Part shown: positions 1 to 6,946 of the stretch, piece after piece | How the letters are laid out: every line of letters starts with the position of its first letter | Position numbering within the stretch: position 1 is the stretch's first letter | Assembly (NCBI GenBank): GCA_947573745.1 | Contig: CANPGX010000046.1 | Location: forward strand, 1-7,615 | DNA: 7,615 bases | From: an uncultured Erysipelotrichaceae bacterium | GTDB lineage: Bacteria > Bacillota_I > Bacilli_A > Erysipelotrichales > Coprobacillaceae | Direction: 5' to 3' | Program-made: the position numbers and the translations under genes | Notes under the pieces: generated by a model | The model's input: only the letters and a program-made list of their open reading frames with translations | Database searches by the model: none | What the model was told of the DNA's origin: nothing

Positions 1-751
1 TCCCTAAACTCATCAACACTTCCTGCATACGATCTCGATGACAATCGCATTCATAAGTTAGAGGCGTGGTTTCTAAAATATCAATATCTTCAAAAATCAT
101 AGAAAGTATATTTTCAGGACTTTTTCCTGCTTGAATCAATGAAGAAACAGATGGAAAATCTTTCATTTTTTCCTCTAAAAAGGCTATATCTTCTTCTGTT
201 GCATCCGGTAAAAGTTGCAAGATAAAACCACCTGAGGCTTCAACATGGTTATCTGTTTCTACTAAAACTCCTAAAGAAACTACCGAAGGCACTTGTTCAC
301 TAGCAGCAAAATAATAAGCAAAATCTTCGCCAATCTCACCTGTTTGTAAAGGAACTTGTGAACTAAAAGGCTCTTTGAGACCCATATCTTTGATGACCTG
401 TAAATAACCCTCTTTTCCTACAGCATAACCTACAGCTAATTTTCCACTATCATTATAAGTATAATGCGTACTTGGTTCACCCACAAATCCTTTAACTTTG
501 CCATCACTATTGGTGACTGCCATCACAGTCCCAATAGGACCACCACCATAAATGTTCACTGTAAGACGTTCTGCATTTTTATTCATAGCGCCCATCATTA
601 AGGTAGCACTCATCACACGACCTAGCGTTGCACTGGCTGTAGGCCATAAGCCATGAATCAATCTGGCATGATCACAAAGTTGTGTTGTACAGCAAGCAAA
701 GGCACGAACATGATGGCTAGAAGATAATCCTCTTACTAAATAATCCTTCAT
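1..751 (-). CDS. hslO: Hsp33 redox-regulated chaperone (3' end beyond window)
   Basis: Hsp33 is a cytoplasmic holdase chaperone, switched on when oxidation of four zinc-binding cysteines releases zinc and unfolds the C-terminal switch. The window holds 250 codons from the start MKDYLVRGLSS. Visible family landmarks are the N-terminal MKDYLVRG block, GRVMSATLMMGAM, VNIYGGGPIGTVMAV, GFVGEP and GEIGEDFAYYFAASEQVPS. The first half of the zinc site, CDC at residues 235-237 followed by HRDRM, is present. The distal CxxC of the family should lie just outside the window, so the gene is cut by the window edge and is not shown to be broken. The start is firm: GGAGGTT lies 3 nt upstream of the ATG, or 5 nt counting from GGAGG. 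Only one base separates this ATG from the upstream miniprotein stop, so translation is probably coupled. Hsp33 near ftsH is the usual Bacillus-type order. Confidence 0.96.
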   Translation of the reverse strand, partial: MKDYLVRGLSSSHHVRAFACCTTQLCDHARLIHGLWPTASATLGRVMSATLMMGAMNKNAERLTVNIYGGGPIGTVMAVTNSDGKVKGFVGEPSTHYTYNDSGKLAVGYAVGKEGYLQVIKDMGLKEPFSSQVPLQTGEIGEDFAYYFAASEQVPSVVSLGVLVETDNHVEASGGFILQLLPDATEEDIAFLEEKMKDFPSVSSLIQAGKSPENILSMIFEDIDILETTPLTYECDCHRDRMQEVLMSLG

Positions 752-752
752 C

Positions 753-848
753 TTAACCTCCAAACATGCTTATTCCTGATAAAAGTACAGGAAGAATCAT
801 GGTGATCACTAAAATATAAATCACTATTTTTCTTGTTTTTCTACTCAT
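753..848 (-). CDS. prli42: Prli42-like membrane miniprotein, 31 aa
   Basis: This short gene encodes MSRKTRKIVIYILVITMI continuing to LLSGISMFGG. The layout is a basic N-terminus (SRKTRK, residues 2-7), one hydrophobic membrane helix (about residues 8-28) and a very short tail. Length, basic start and the pattern KIVxYxLxxxMxxxxLLSGxxxF match Prli42, a Firmicutes miniprotein first described in Listeria, where it anchors the stressosome to the membrane. The coding call rests on AAGGAG placed 5 nt upstream of the ATG, a clean reading frame with membrane-protein character, and its fit between ftsH and hslO with a 1-nt gap to hslO. Assignment to Prli42 is by remembered sequence pattern; another single-span miniprotein family such as DUF4044 is possible. 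Whether this organism has a stressosome (RsbR/RsbS/RsbT) cannot be seen here, so the function remains inferred. Confidence 0.72.
   Translation of the reverse strand: MSRKTRKIVIYILVITMILPVLLSGISMFGG
755..761 (-). promoter_or_regulatory. hslO ribosome binding site inside the upstream miniprotein gene
   Basis: GGAGGTT is a near-perfect Shine-Dalgarno and sets the hslO start at 751. Its bases are the two final glycine codons (GGA GGT) plus the first T of the stop codon of the 31-codon gene. A ribosome finishing that gene therefore stops directly on the hslO start signal, which suggests translational coupling. Confidence 0.9.
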
Positions 849-853
849 ACTAG

Positions 854-859
854 CTCCTT
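854..859 (-). promoter_or_regulatory. Ribosome binding site of the 31-codon gene
   Basis: AAGGAG sits 5 nt before the ATG at 848. A good Shine-Dalgarno at normal distance is the main evidence that this very short frame is translated. Confidence 0.8.
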
Positions 860-863
860 ATTG

Positions 864-887
864 AAAAAAAGCGAATCATATCGCTTT
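864..887 (-). terminator. Short hairpin with T-run after ftsH (weak terminator or attenuator)
   Basis: On the minus strand AAAGCGA (887-881) pairs with TCGCTTT (874-868) around a 6-nt loop. The T-run at 870-864 partly joins the stem. The stem is 7 bp with only three G-C pairs, so termination is probably partial. The upstream arm overlaps the ftsH stop codon. Only 15 nt separate its end from the miniprotein start, leaving no room for a full promoter between them. The miniprotein and hslO are therefore probably expressed by read-through, or from a promoter inside ftsH. Confidence 0.55.
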
Positions 888-2877
888 ATTTCATTTCATC
901 TAATAAATCATCGACCTCATCTAAAGGTTCTAATTCTTTGGTTGCCTCTGGTGTACTTTCAGGCTGAATTTCAGCAAGTTCTTCTTCACTCATAGTCTTA
1001 CCACTAACCTTTGGCATAACACCTGTGGCATAAAGACTTTCAATTTGCTCATTAGCCAATGTTTCATATTCTAATAAAGCATTCGCAATTAAAATCAATT
1101 TTTCTTGATTTTCTTGAATGATACGTGTTGCATCTTGATGACATGTATCAATAATGTGACGTACTTGTTGATCAATTTCAAAAGCAATCTGTCCTGAGTG
1201 TTGGTTACTTGTTGATGTATAATCTCGTCCTAAGAAAACAGCATTTTCCCCTGAATCATATTTAATGGGTCCTAAATCTGACATTCCCCATTCAGTAACC
1301 ATCTTTCTCGCTAATCGTGTAGCTTGTTCAATATCATTTTGGGCACCACTTGTAATGTCACCAAAGAAAATTTCTTCAGCCACACGTCCTCCCATTAAAC
1401 CAGCAATACTTGCCATAATTTGATTCTTCGTTTGGAAGTAAGTTTCTTCTTTTGGTGTCATCAAGTTATAACCACCTGCTTGTCCACGTGGGATAATCGT
1501 CACTTTTTGAACTCTATTGGCATCTTCTAGAGCCAATCCCATGATTGCATGACCAGCTTCATGATAAGCCACCAGTTTACGTTCTTTTTCTGTATACTTT
1601 CTAGACTTTTTAGCAGGTCCCCCAATCACACGGTCAATAGCTTCATCAATATCTTCCATCGTAATCAATGTACGATTAAGACGTACAGCTAATAAAGCTG
1701 CTTCATTTAAAACATTTTCAAGTTCTGCCCCACTAAATCCTGGTGTACGTGAAGCAATATAATCAAAATTAACATCACTAGCAAAACGTTTATTACGCGC
1801 ATGGACTCTTAAAATTTCAGCACGTGCTTTTTTATCCGGAGTGCTGACCATAATTTGTCTATCAAAACGTCCTGGTCTTAATAAAGCTGGATCAAGAACA
1901 TCGGCACGGTTTGTTGCCGCCAGAATAATAATTCCTTCTTTACCTTCAAAACCATCCATTTCAACAAGTAATTGGTTCAATGTTTGTTCACGTTCATCAT
2001 GACCACCACCGATACCACTTCCTCTTTGACGTCCAACAGCATCGATTTCATCAATAAAAATAATACATGGTGCTGTCTGTTTAGCTTTTTTAAACATATC
2101 TCTCACACGTCCTGCCCCAACACCTACAAACATTTCCACGAATTCACTTCCGGAAATAGAGTAGAATGGCACATTGGCTTCACCAGCTACTGAACGGGCT
2201 AATAATGTTTTACCTGTACCTGGAGGCCCCACAAGAAGCACACCTTTAGGAATTCTTGCTCCCATGCTGGCAAATCTTTTTGGATTCTTTAAAAAATCTA
2301 CTAATTCTTTTAATTCTTCTTTTTCTTCATCCGCACCAGCAACATCACTAAAACGTGTTTTCTGATTCTTTTCTAATCTTGCACGTGAATTTCCAAATTC
2401 AAAGGCTTTATTATTGCCTCCACCCATGGAATTCATTTTTGTGAAGATAAAATACATACCACCAAAAAGTAAAACATAAGGTAATACGCTCATCAACATA
2501 CGTAACAACACGCCATCATTGCTGTTGTCAACAATAGAGAATTTAACATTCTTATCACTTAATAACTTCACTAAAGAATCTACTTCTAAATCAGTATTAG
2601 GAATCACCACATAGAATTTTGTCTTTTTTTCTTGTGCATTTCCACGACTATCTGTCACCTTTTCAACATAGATACCTGTTACCTTAGCAACATCATCATC
2701 TGGTGTAATGGTCATTTCAGTCATTTCTTTAGTACTTAAATAATCCATGAATTCATTATATGTGATATTCTGTGCTGAATTTCCTCTTGTGAACATCATG
2801 AGAGCACTGAACATCATCAATATCGCAATCCATGGCAATATCCATTTCCATATGCCTTTAGATTTATTGTTGTCCAT
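886..2877 (-). CDS. ftsH: ATP-dependent zinc metalloprotease FtsH
   Basis: FtsH is the membrane-anchored AAA+ protease that unfolds and degrades damaged membrane proteins and selected regulators. The 663-residue length is normal for the family. In order: a transmembrane helix (about 12-29), an extracytoplasmic domain (about 31-126), a second helix (about 127-145) and a glycine-rich linker. The AAA domain follows, with Walker A GPPGTGKT (217-224), pore loop FVG (250-252), Walker B IIFIDEID (272-279) and a second region of homology with arginine fingers at 323-340. The peptidase domain has the zinc motif HEAGH (439-443), and D515 in SGAQNDIEQAT is the expected third ligand. The tail from about 629 is strongly acidic. 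The start is set by AAAGGAG 5 nt upstream. It follows hpt by 10 nt and shows no promoter of its own in that gap. In Bacillus subtilis, TilS and HprT have been reported to activate ftsH transcription. Confidence 0.99.
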   Translation of the reverse strand: MDNNKSKGIWKWILPWIAILMMFSALMMFTRGNSAQNITYNEFMDYLSTKEMTEMTITPDDDVAKVTGIYVEKVTDSRGNAQEKKTKFYVVIPNTDLEVDSLVKLLSDKNVKFSIVDNSNDGVLLRMLMSVLPYVLLFGGMYFIFTKMNSMGGGNNKAFEFGNSRARLEKNQKTRFSDVAGADEEKEELKELVDFLKNPKRFASMGARIPKGVLLVGPPGTGKTLLARSVAGEANVPFYSISGSEFVEMFVGVGAGRVRDMFKKAKQTAPCIIFIDEIDAVGRQRGSGIGGGHDEREQTLNQLLVEMDGFEGKEGIIILAATNRADVLDPALLRPGRFDRQIMVSTPDKKARAEILRVHARNKRFASDVNFDYIASRTPGFSGAELENVLNEAALLAVRLNRTLITMEDIDEAIDRVIGGPAKKSRKYTEKERKLVAYHEAGHAIMGLALEDANRVQKVTIIPRGQAGGYNLMTPKEETYFQTKNQIMASIAGLMGGRVAEEIFFGDITSGAQNDIEQATRLARKMVTEWGMSDLGPIKYDSGENAVFLGRDYTSTSNQHSGQIAFEIDQQVRHIIDTCHQDATRIIQENQEKLILIANALLEYETLANEQIESLYATGVMPKVSGKTMSEEELAEIQPESTPEATKELEPLDEVDDLLDEMK

Positions 2878-2882
2878 AGAAT

Positions 2883-2889
2883 CTCCTTT
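2883..2889 (-). promoter_or_regulatory. ftsH ribosome binding site overlapping the hpt stop codon
   Basis: AAAGGAG lies 5 nt upstream of the ftsH ATG. Its first two bases are the last two of the hpt TAA stop codon. Ribosomes ending on hpt therefore stop on the ftsH start signal, which favours coupled translation. Confidence 0.85.
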
Positions 2890-3418
2890 ACTTATAACAT
2901 TCTTCTTTTAGTATACCCACATAAGGTAATTGACGATACTTTTGATCAAAATCTAATCCAAATCCAATCACAAATTGATTTGCAATATCAAAGCCAACAT
3001 AATCCGCTTCAATACTATGTGTTCGTGCTTCTTTTTTATCTAATAATGTCACGATTTTCACTGAGCGAGCTCCTCTTGCTAAAAGAAGTTCTTTAACAGT
3101 TTTCAATGTTTTTCCCGTATCAATGATATCTTCAATAATCAATAAATCACGCTGACTAACATCGACGCCTAAATCCTTCGTAATATTCAAATCACTAGAT
3201 TGTGTTCCTTTATAACTTGATACTTGCATAAATGTATATTCCATATCTAAATCAATATGTTTACACAGTTCTGCTAAAAAAGGAACCGAACCATTTAAAA
3301 GACCAATAAATAAAGGTCTTTTACCTTCATAATCATGATTGATCTGTTGTCCTAATTCTTCGCATCGTGTAACAATATCTTCTAAACTAAAAAGTATTTC
3401 CTTACAGTCCTTATGCAT
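2888..3418 (-). CDS. hpt: Hypoxanthine phosphoribosyltransferase
   Basis: This purine-salvage enzyme joins PRPP with hypoxanthine or guanine to give IMP or GMP in the cytoplasm (EC 2.4.2.8). With the chosen start it has 176 residues, typical of bacterial HPRT. Numbered from that start, visible motifs are GLLNGSVPF (39-47, PRPP pyrophosphate loop), the flexible active-site loop SSYKG (67-71), the PRPP-binding motif LLIIEDIIDTGKTL (92-105), a lysine in LLDKKEAR (125-132) expected to contact the base, and DYVGFDIANQFVIGFGLDFDQ (139-159) with the conserved GFGLD. The longest open frame begins two codons earlier at 3424. I chose 3418 because AGGAGG is 7 nt from that ATG but only 1 nt from the earlier one. 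It sits 28 nt after tilS in the conserved tilS-hpt-ftsH order and is probably co-transcribed. Confidence 0.97.
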   Translation of the reverse strand: MHKDCKEILFSLEDIVTRCEELGQQINHDYEGKRPLFIGLLNGSVPFLAELCKHIDLDMEYTFMQVSSYKGTQSSDLNITKDLGVDVSQRDLLIIEDIIDTGKTLKTVKELLLARGARSVKIVTLLDKKEARTHSIEADYVGFDIANQFVIGFGLDFDQKYRQLPYVGILKEECYK

Positions 3419-3425
3419 TTTCATT

Positions 3426-3431
3426 CCTCCT
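3426..3431 (-). promoter_or_regulatory. hpt ribosome binding site (decides the start)
   Basis: AGGAGG is a perfect Shine-Dalgarno. It leaves 7 nt to the ATG at 3418 but only 1 nt to the in-frame ATG at 3424, so the downstream ATG is preferred. Confidence 0.85.
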
Positions 3432-3446
3432 AAAAATTCATATGAA

Positions 3447-4685
3447 CTATTGTATCACAAATAACTGTGCATTTATAGCTAAATATGCTTCGTTTTTTGC
3501 GATATTTGGGATTAAAAGGATTTCTCCATGTCTGTTTAAAAGAATAGGCCAATGTTTCCTTTGATGCATAGGAATTTTTTTATCAATAAATAAACGATTG
3601 ACCTTTTTAGTTCCACCTGCTGTTTTGATTTCATCCTTAGGACGATAATTCCTAATACAAATAGGAAAATCATCTTCTTGAATAGGAATGCCTTCATTTA
3701 ATGAACCCTCTTTTCTAAGATGAAAATAGGCACAATCAAATTCAACAAATGTTTCAAAAATATACGCATAATCCTCTTCCTGAGTTTTTTTTGTCACGTA
3801 TACATTATCATATTCTTTTATGAACACATGATTAACAGGAAGTGATAATGTAATATTAGGCTTTGGACTCAATGTTTGTTTCACCATTTCTTCGATAACG
3901 TGTCCATCCACTTGATGAAATAATAAATTTGTATGTTGATCAATATACATACAATAAAGATCGTATAAGTCTGTTTGAGCAACATTTTTAATACAGAGTT
4001 TCCCATCATGAAAACAATACGCATAAAGTTTTTCTACTTCTTTTTGACGAAGTTGATACAATTGATTCTTTTTTAAAGCCCATTGATACAATTGATCTTT
4101 TTCTTCTTCCGACATATGATTGAATATCTTATTTCGTACATAATCACGATAATAATATGTTTCAAAATTCGTATAGTCATCATGATAAGGAACTCCATTT
4201 TTCTTACAATAATCTATGAGCATCGTTTTGCGACACTGTAGTAAAGGGCGTATGACCCATGCATCTTGATAAAGTGTCTTAGCTTTAATACCAAAATAAA
4301 TATGATGACGTTTTGTTTGTTTTTGCATATAAATGGTTTCTAACACATCATCATGGTGATGTCCTAGAAGCACTGCATATCCTTGATATTTTTTCAATAA
4401 ATCCAAATAAAATTGATACCGAATATCCCGTGCTTGAGCTTGAAAATTTTTCTTATTATATGTCGTTACTTCCTGACATTCAAAAATCAGACGATGTTGT
4501 TTGGCATATTGTTCAACAAGATGCATATCGACATCGCTGTCCTCTCGTTTATGATAATTAACATGTGCCACAACAACATGGTAATGTGCTTTGACTAGCA
4601 TATCCAATAATGCCATCGAGTCACATCCACCAGAAACTCCGACAATATACTTCTTTTTTTGATCAAGATATTTCTTTTCTAACAT
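3447..4685 (-). CDS. tilS: tRNA(Ile)-lysidine synthetase
   Basis: TilS attaches lysine to C34 of the CAU-anticodon tRNA-Ile, so that it reads AUA and is charged with isoleucine; the reaction uses ATP and is essential in most bacteria. The protein has 412 residues, shorter than the roughly 470 of Bacillus. The N-terminal PP-loop ATPase has SGGCDSM at 18-24, HVNYHKREDSDVD at 41-53, GHHHDDVLET at 108-117 and YVRNKIF at 182-188. The usual third-motif wording is HHxDDQxET, so valine here replaces glutamine. The C-terminal substrate domain is recognised by RPKDEIKTAGGTKKVNRLF (348-366) and DKKIPMHQRKHWPIL. The middle region (about 190-310) is poorly conserved. The start is supported by GGTGAT, complementary to the anti-Shine-Dalgarno, 5 nt upstream. 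It is probably the first gene of the tilS-hpt-ftsH unit. Confidence 0.96.
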   Translation of the reverse strand: MLEKKYLDQKKKYIVGVSGGCDSMALLDMLVKAHYHVVVAHVNYHKREDSDVDMHLVEQYAKQHRLIFECQEVTTYNKKNFQAQARDIRYQFYLDLLKKYQGYAVLLGHHHDDVLETIYMQKQTKRHHIYFGIKAKTLYQDAWVIRPLLQCRKTMLIDYCKKNGVPYHDDYTNFETYYYRDYVRNKIFNHMSEEEKDQLYQWALKKNQLYQLRQKEVEKLYAYCFHDGKLCIKNVAQTDLYDLYCMYIDQHTNLLFHQVDGHVIEEMVKQTLSPKPNITLSLPVNHVFIKEYDNVYVTKKTQEEDYAYIFETFVEFDCAYFHLRKEGSLNEGIPIQEDDFPICIRNYRPKDEIKTAGGTKKVNRLFIDKKIPMHQRKHWPILLNRHGEILLIPNIAKNEAYLAINAQLFVIQ

Positions 4686-4690
4686 ATAAA

Positions 4691-4696
4691 ATCACC
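4691..4696 (-). promoter_or_regulatory. tilS ribosome binding site (GGTGAT)
   Basis: GGTGAT pairs with the AUCACC part of the 16S rRNA tail rather than the usual CCUCC core. In that register the effective spacing to the ATG at 4685 is normal. It is weaker than the other Shine-Dalgarno sites of the window. Confidence 0.6.
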
Positions 4697-4702
4697 GAGT
4701 GT

Positions 4703-4708
4703 ATTATA
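4703..4708 (-). promoter_or_regulatory. Possible -10 element of a tilS-hpt-ftsH promoter
   Basis: The minus strand reads a perfect TATAAT here, between the spoIIE terminator and tilS. No good -35 is present: the best at 16-18 bp spacing is TTAATC. A TG directly precedes the hexamer, one base off the extended -10 pattern. Because spoIIE is a sporulation gene followed by a terminator and tilS is normally essential, a vegetative promoter is expected near here. The predicted start of transcription would fall at about 4696, leaving a leader of only about 11 nt. Confidence 0.4.
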
Positions 4709-4739
4709 CATATTCTTAAACACACAGATTAAAAAAATG

Positions 4740-4772
4740 AAAAAATGGTCACTTTTTACCTCGAAAGTGACC
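4740..4772 (-). terminator. Rho-independent terminator after spoIIE
   Basis: GGTCACTTT (4772-4764) pairs perfectly with AAAGTGACC (4755-4747) around an 8-nt loop. The stem is followed by A and six T (4745-4740), with a further seven-T run at 4737-4731. The stem begins on the last base of the spoIIE TAG stop codon. It separates spoIIE transcription from the tilS unit. Confidence 0.88.
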
Positions 4773-6925
4773 TAGTCTTTATAAAAGCGTAAAGCAATTA
4801 ATGTTGCATCATCGCTCATTTGATCTTGTAATTGCTCTAATAATCGATCAGCAATTTCTTGTGGGGATAGATCTAAATAAAGATCCTTATCCTGCTCTAT
4901 GATTTGATATCCATCCGGCAAGATACCATCACTTGCCATAATAATGAGATCTTGATCTTCTAAATCGATTAAATCCTCATGTTGATCTAATTTAGAAATG
5001 ATACCCATCGGCAAAGATGTTCCTTGAATTTTTTTCATCTTATGGTGTCTTATCACAAAAGAACTAATCGCGCCATTTTTAATAAATCGTGCTCTTCCTT
5101 TAATAAGATCAATTTCACAAAGATCTAAAGTAGTATACATATCCATCCGATTTTTAATTTTTAATAATGCATTGATTGAATGTAATGTCTCTTCTAAAGT
5201 CACGCCATTAATCAATAACTGGTGAAGAACGTTGAGCGTCAATTGACTTTCTTCACTGGCTTCTTTGCCATACCCCATACCATCACTGATAGCAATATAT
5301 TCTTTTTCTTGAAATCTAAAATAGGTATGAGAATCTCCACAGTACTGTGGATCCTTACTTCTTTTAGCCACACCATAAGATAATCGATAAGCAGGGCGAT
5401 GATGTAAAACAACATAAGCATATCCTAATTTTGGCATCGTTTCTCGATAAAGACTGACTTCAAAAGATGTATGTAATAATTTTTCAACTAAGGGTAAAAA
5501 TTCTTCATATAATGTATGTTTTCCAAGTGATGCCATGCCAATTTTTAAATCATATTCATAGGTTGATAAAACTTCTTTCTTTAAAAAAATAATATCATAT
5601 TGATAACCTATCAACATATCCTTCAATTGGTGATCTGTCAATTGACCTGTTTCTATCGTCATTGAAAAATGGTCGAGGACATTTGCCAATAAAGCAAATT
5701 GATGGTAAAGATCTTTTTTCATTGATAAATATTCTTTATTCATCCGGTGAACGCGTTTATAATCTCTTTTTAATTGTGTTAATCTCTGCTTATACTCCTT
5801 CTCTTCAACATCTAAATCTTCTACAATACCTTTACGAATTAATTTAATCAATCGATTAGGGCCTTCCCCACCACGATAGCATTGTTTCATACTACTGCAG
5901 TTAGCACATACTGTTTCATACATTTCGCCAGTAAACTCTAATGTATCGACTGGCTTTTTGTCTTCTTGAAACAAAAGGGTCAATTGTTTGAAAAGGTGTG
6001 AAAAAGAATGAATTTGTGACACCATCTTTGTGTTCAATGTCACTTCTTGAAAACTATCATCCAAAATGCTCTCTTTCATATCAAAAGCAGGTAAGATAAG
6101 AAAAAAAGCACCACTAATTCCCATCATCACTGCGAGGTGAGTCAATGAAATATCTGTAAATAAAGGACAAAATCCATGAATCAAGATATAGAAACAACAA
6201 AAGTAAAGTTTTGTTTTGGGTTGATAAAGAAGAAAGAAGGATAAGGGGATCAATAAACCAATCATTTCTTCTTTATACGTTGGATCCATCAATAATAATA
6301 TCCATGCAATATAGAAAGAAGCTACCAAGGCTTCTTTGATGCCGATATGATAAAGCCCGATTAAAATGAATAAATGAATAAAACTCATCATCAATAGTGG
6401 ATGAATCTTTTCAAGTTGAAGACTGCATACCAAAATCATACACAGTAAAATCATCCACCTTTGTCTTGTATAAACACTTTCATCTTCTGAAGTAAATAAG
6501 ACAGCCACTTTCAAACAAGCTACACTATGTATATAAGTCATTCCGACTAGAAATAAACTAGATATGTCAAACTGTCTTAATAAAAGGAGTTCTATACCTA
6601 AAATACCTGCCATGATACTTGGTAAATATTGTGGTTTCATTCTAGGTATTCTTGAAAAAATGATCAAGACAAAAAAAGCTATACCCAACACGATCATTTC
6701 ATTCAACATAAAAAGTTGAAAATAGCTTGCAATCAAAAATGCACATAAACACATGATTAAATGACACCATCCATTGACAAAAGCCAACATCATCATGGGG
6801 AGAGTAAATAACAATGATGTGTCGTAAACTTTTAATAAGGTCAACAAAAATGTCATCATCCCTAAAACGATACCCTTTTCTAAATTGAGTTTCTCTAATC
6901 TTGTTTTCAACAACATATGTTCCAT
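4772..6925 (-). CDS. spoIIE: Stage II sporulation protein E (membrane PP2C phosphatase)
   Basis: SpoIIE dephosphorylates the anti-anti-sigma factor SpoIIAA in the forespore, which frees sigma F, and also takes part in polar septation with FtsZ. The product has 717 residues, against about 827 in Bacillus subtilis. Residues about 18-279 are a run of hydrophobic segments, roughly eight to ten membrane spans. A cytoplasmic linker follows with CANC-SSMKQ-C (Cys 340, 343, 349) and a charged, coiled-coil-prone stretch (about 365-410). The C-terminal PP2C domain has CGDSHTY (529-535), ISDGMG (546-551), MASDGI (663-668) and MSDDAT (703-708), which carry the metal-binding aspartates. The open frame extends 21 codons further up to 6988. 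I chose the ATG at 6925 because GAGGTG lies 5 nt upstream and the extra codons overlap a consensus promoter. It is flanked by terminators, so it is probably monocistronic. Confidence 0.97.
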   Translation of the reverse strand: MEHMLLKTRLEKLNLEKGIVLGMMTFLLTLLKVYDTSLLFTLPMMMLAFVNGWCHLIMCLCAFLIASYFQLFMLNEMIVLGIAFFVLIIFSRIPRMKPQYLPSIMAGILGIELLLLRQFDISSLFLVGMTYIHSVACLKVAVLFTSEDESVYTRQRWMILLCMILVCSLQLEKIHPLLMMSFIHLFILIGLYHIGIKEALVASFYIAWILLLMDPTYKEEMIGLLIPLSFFLLYQPKTKLYFCCFYILIHGFCPLFTDISLTHLAVMMGISGAFFLILPAFDMKESILDDSFQEVTLNTKMVSQIHSFSHLFKQLTLLFQEDKKPVDTLEFTGEMYETVCANCSSMKQCYRGGEGPNRLIKLIRKGIVEDLDVEEKEYKQRLTQLKRDYKRVHRMNKEYLSMKKDLYHQFALLANVLDHFSMTIETGQLTDHQLKDMLIGYQYDIIFLKKEVLSTYEYDLKIGMASLGKHTLYEEFLPLVEKLLHTSFEVSLYRETMPKLGYAYVVLHHRPAYRLSYGVAKRSKDPQYCGDSHTYFRFQEKEYIAISDGMGYGKEASEESQLTLNVLHQLLINGVTLEETLHSINALLKIKNRMDMYTTLDLCEIDLIKGRARFIKNGAISSFVIRHHKMKKIQGTSLPMGIISKLDQHEDLIDLEDQDLIIMASDGILPDGYQIIEQDKDLYLDLSPQEIADRLLEQLQDQMSDDATLIALRFYKD

Positions 6926-6930
6926 AAAAA

Positions 6931-6936
6931 CACCTC
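6931..6936 (-). promoter_or_regulatory. spoIIE ribosome binding site (decides the start)
   Basis: GAGGTG lies 5 nt before the ATG at 6925 and matches the GAGGTG part of the ideal AGGAGGTGAT. No comparable site precedes the in-frame ATGs at 6988, 6973 or 6940. Confidence 0.75.
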
Positions 6937-6946
6937 GCATGGGTCC

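Noticed and set aside
1972..2365. Two plus-strand open frames (73 and 63 codons) inside ftsH
   Set aside because: They are antisense to the conserved AAA domain of FtsH, have no recognisable protein features and no convincing ribosome binding site.
2878..2887. Separate ftsH promoter between hpt and ftsH
   Set aside because: Only 10 nt separate the genes and these hold the ribosome binding site; any ftsH promoter would have to be inside hpt, and I did not identify one.
4313..4598. Plus-strand open frames (82 and 61 codons) antisense to tilS
   Set aside because: They overlap each other in different frames and mirror the TilS PP-loop region; nothing suggests coding.
5239..5847. Short open frames inside spoIIE on both strands
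   Set aside because: They are shadows of the PP2C and linker coding sequence, which is conserved in the main frame.
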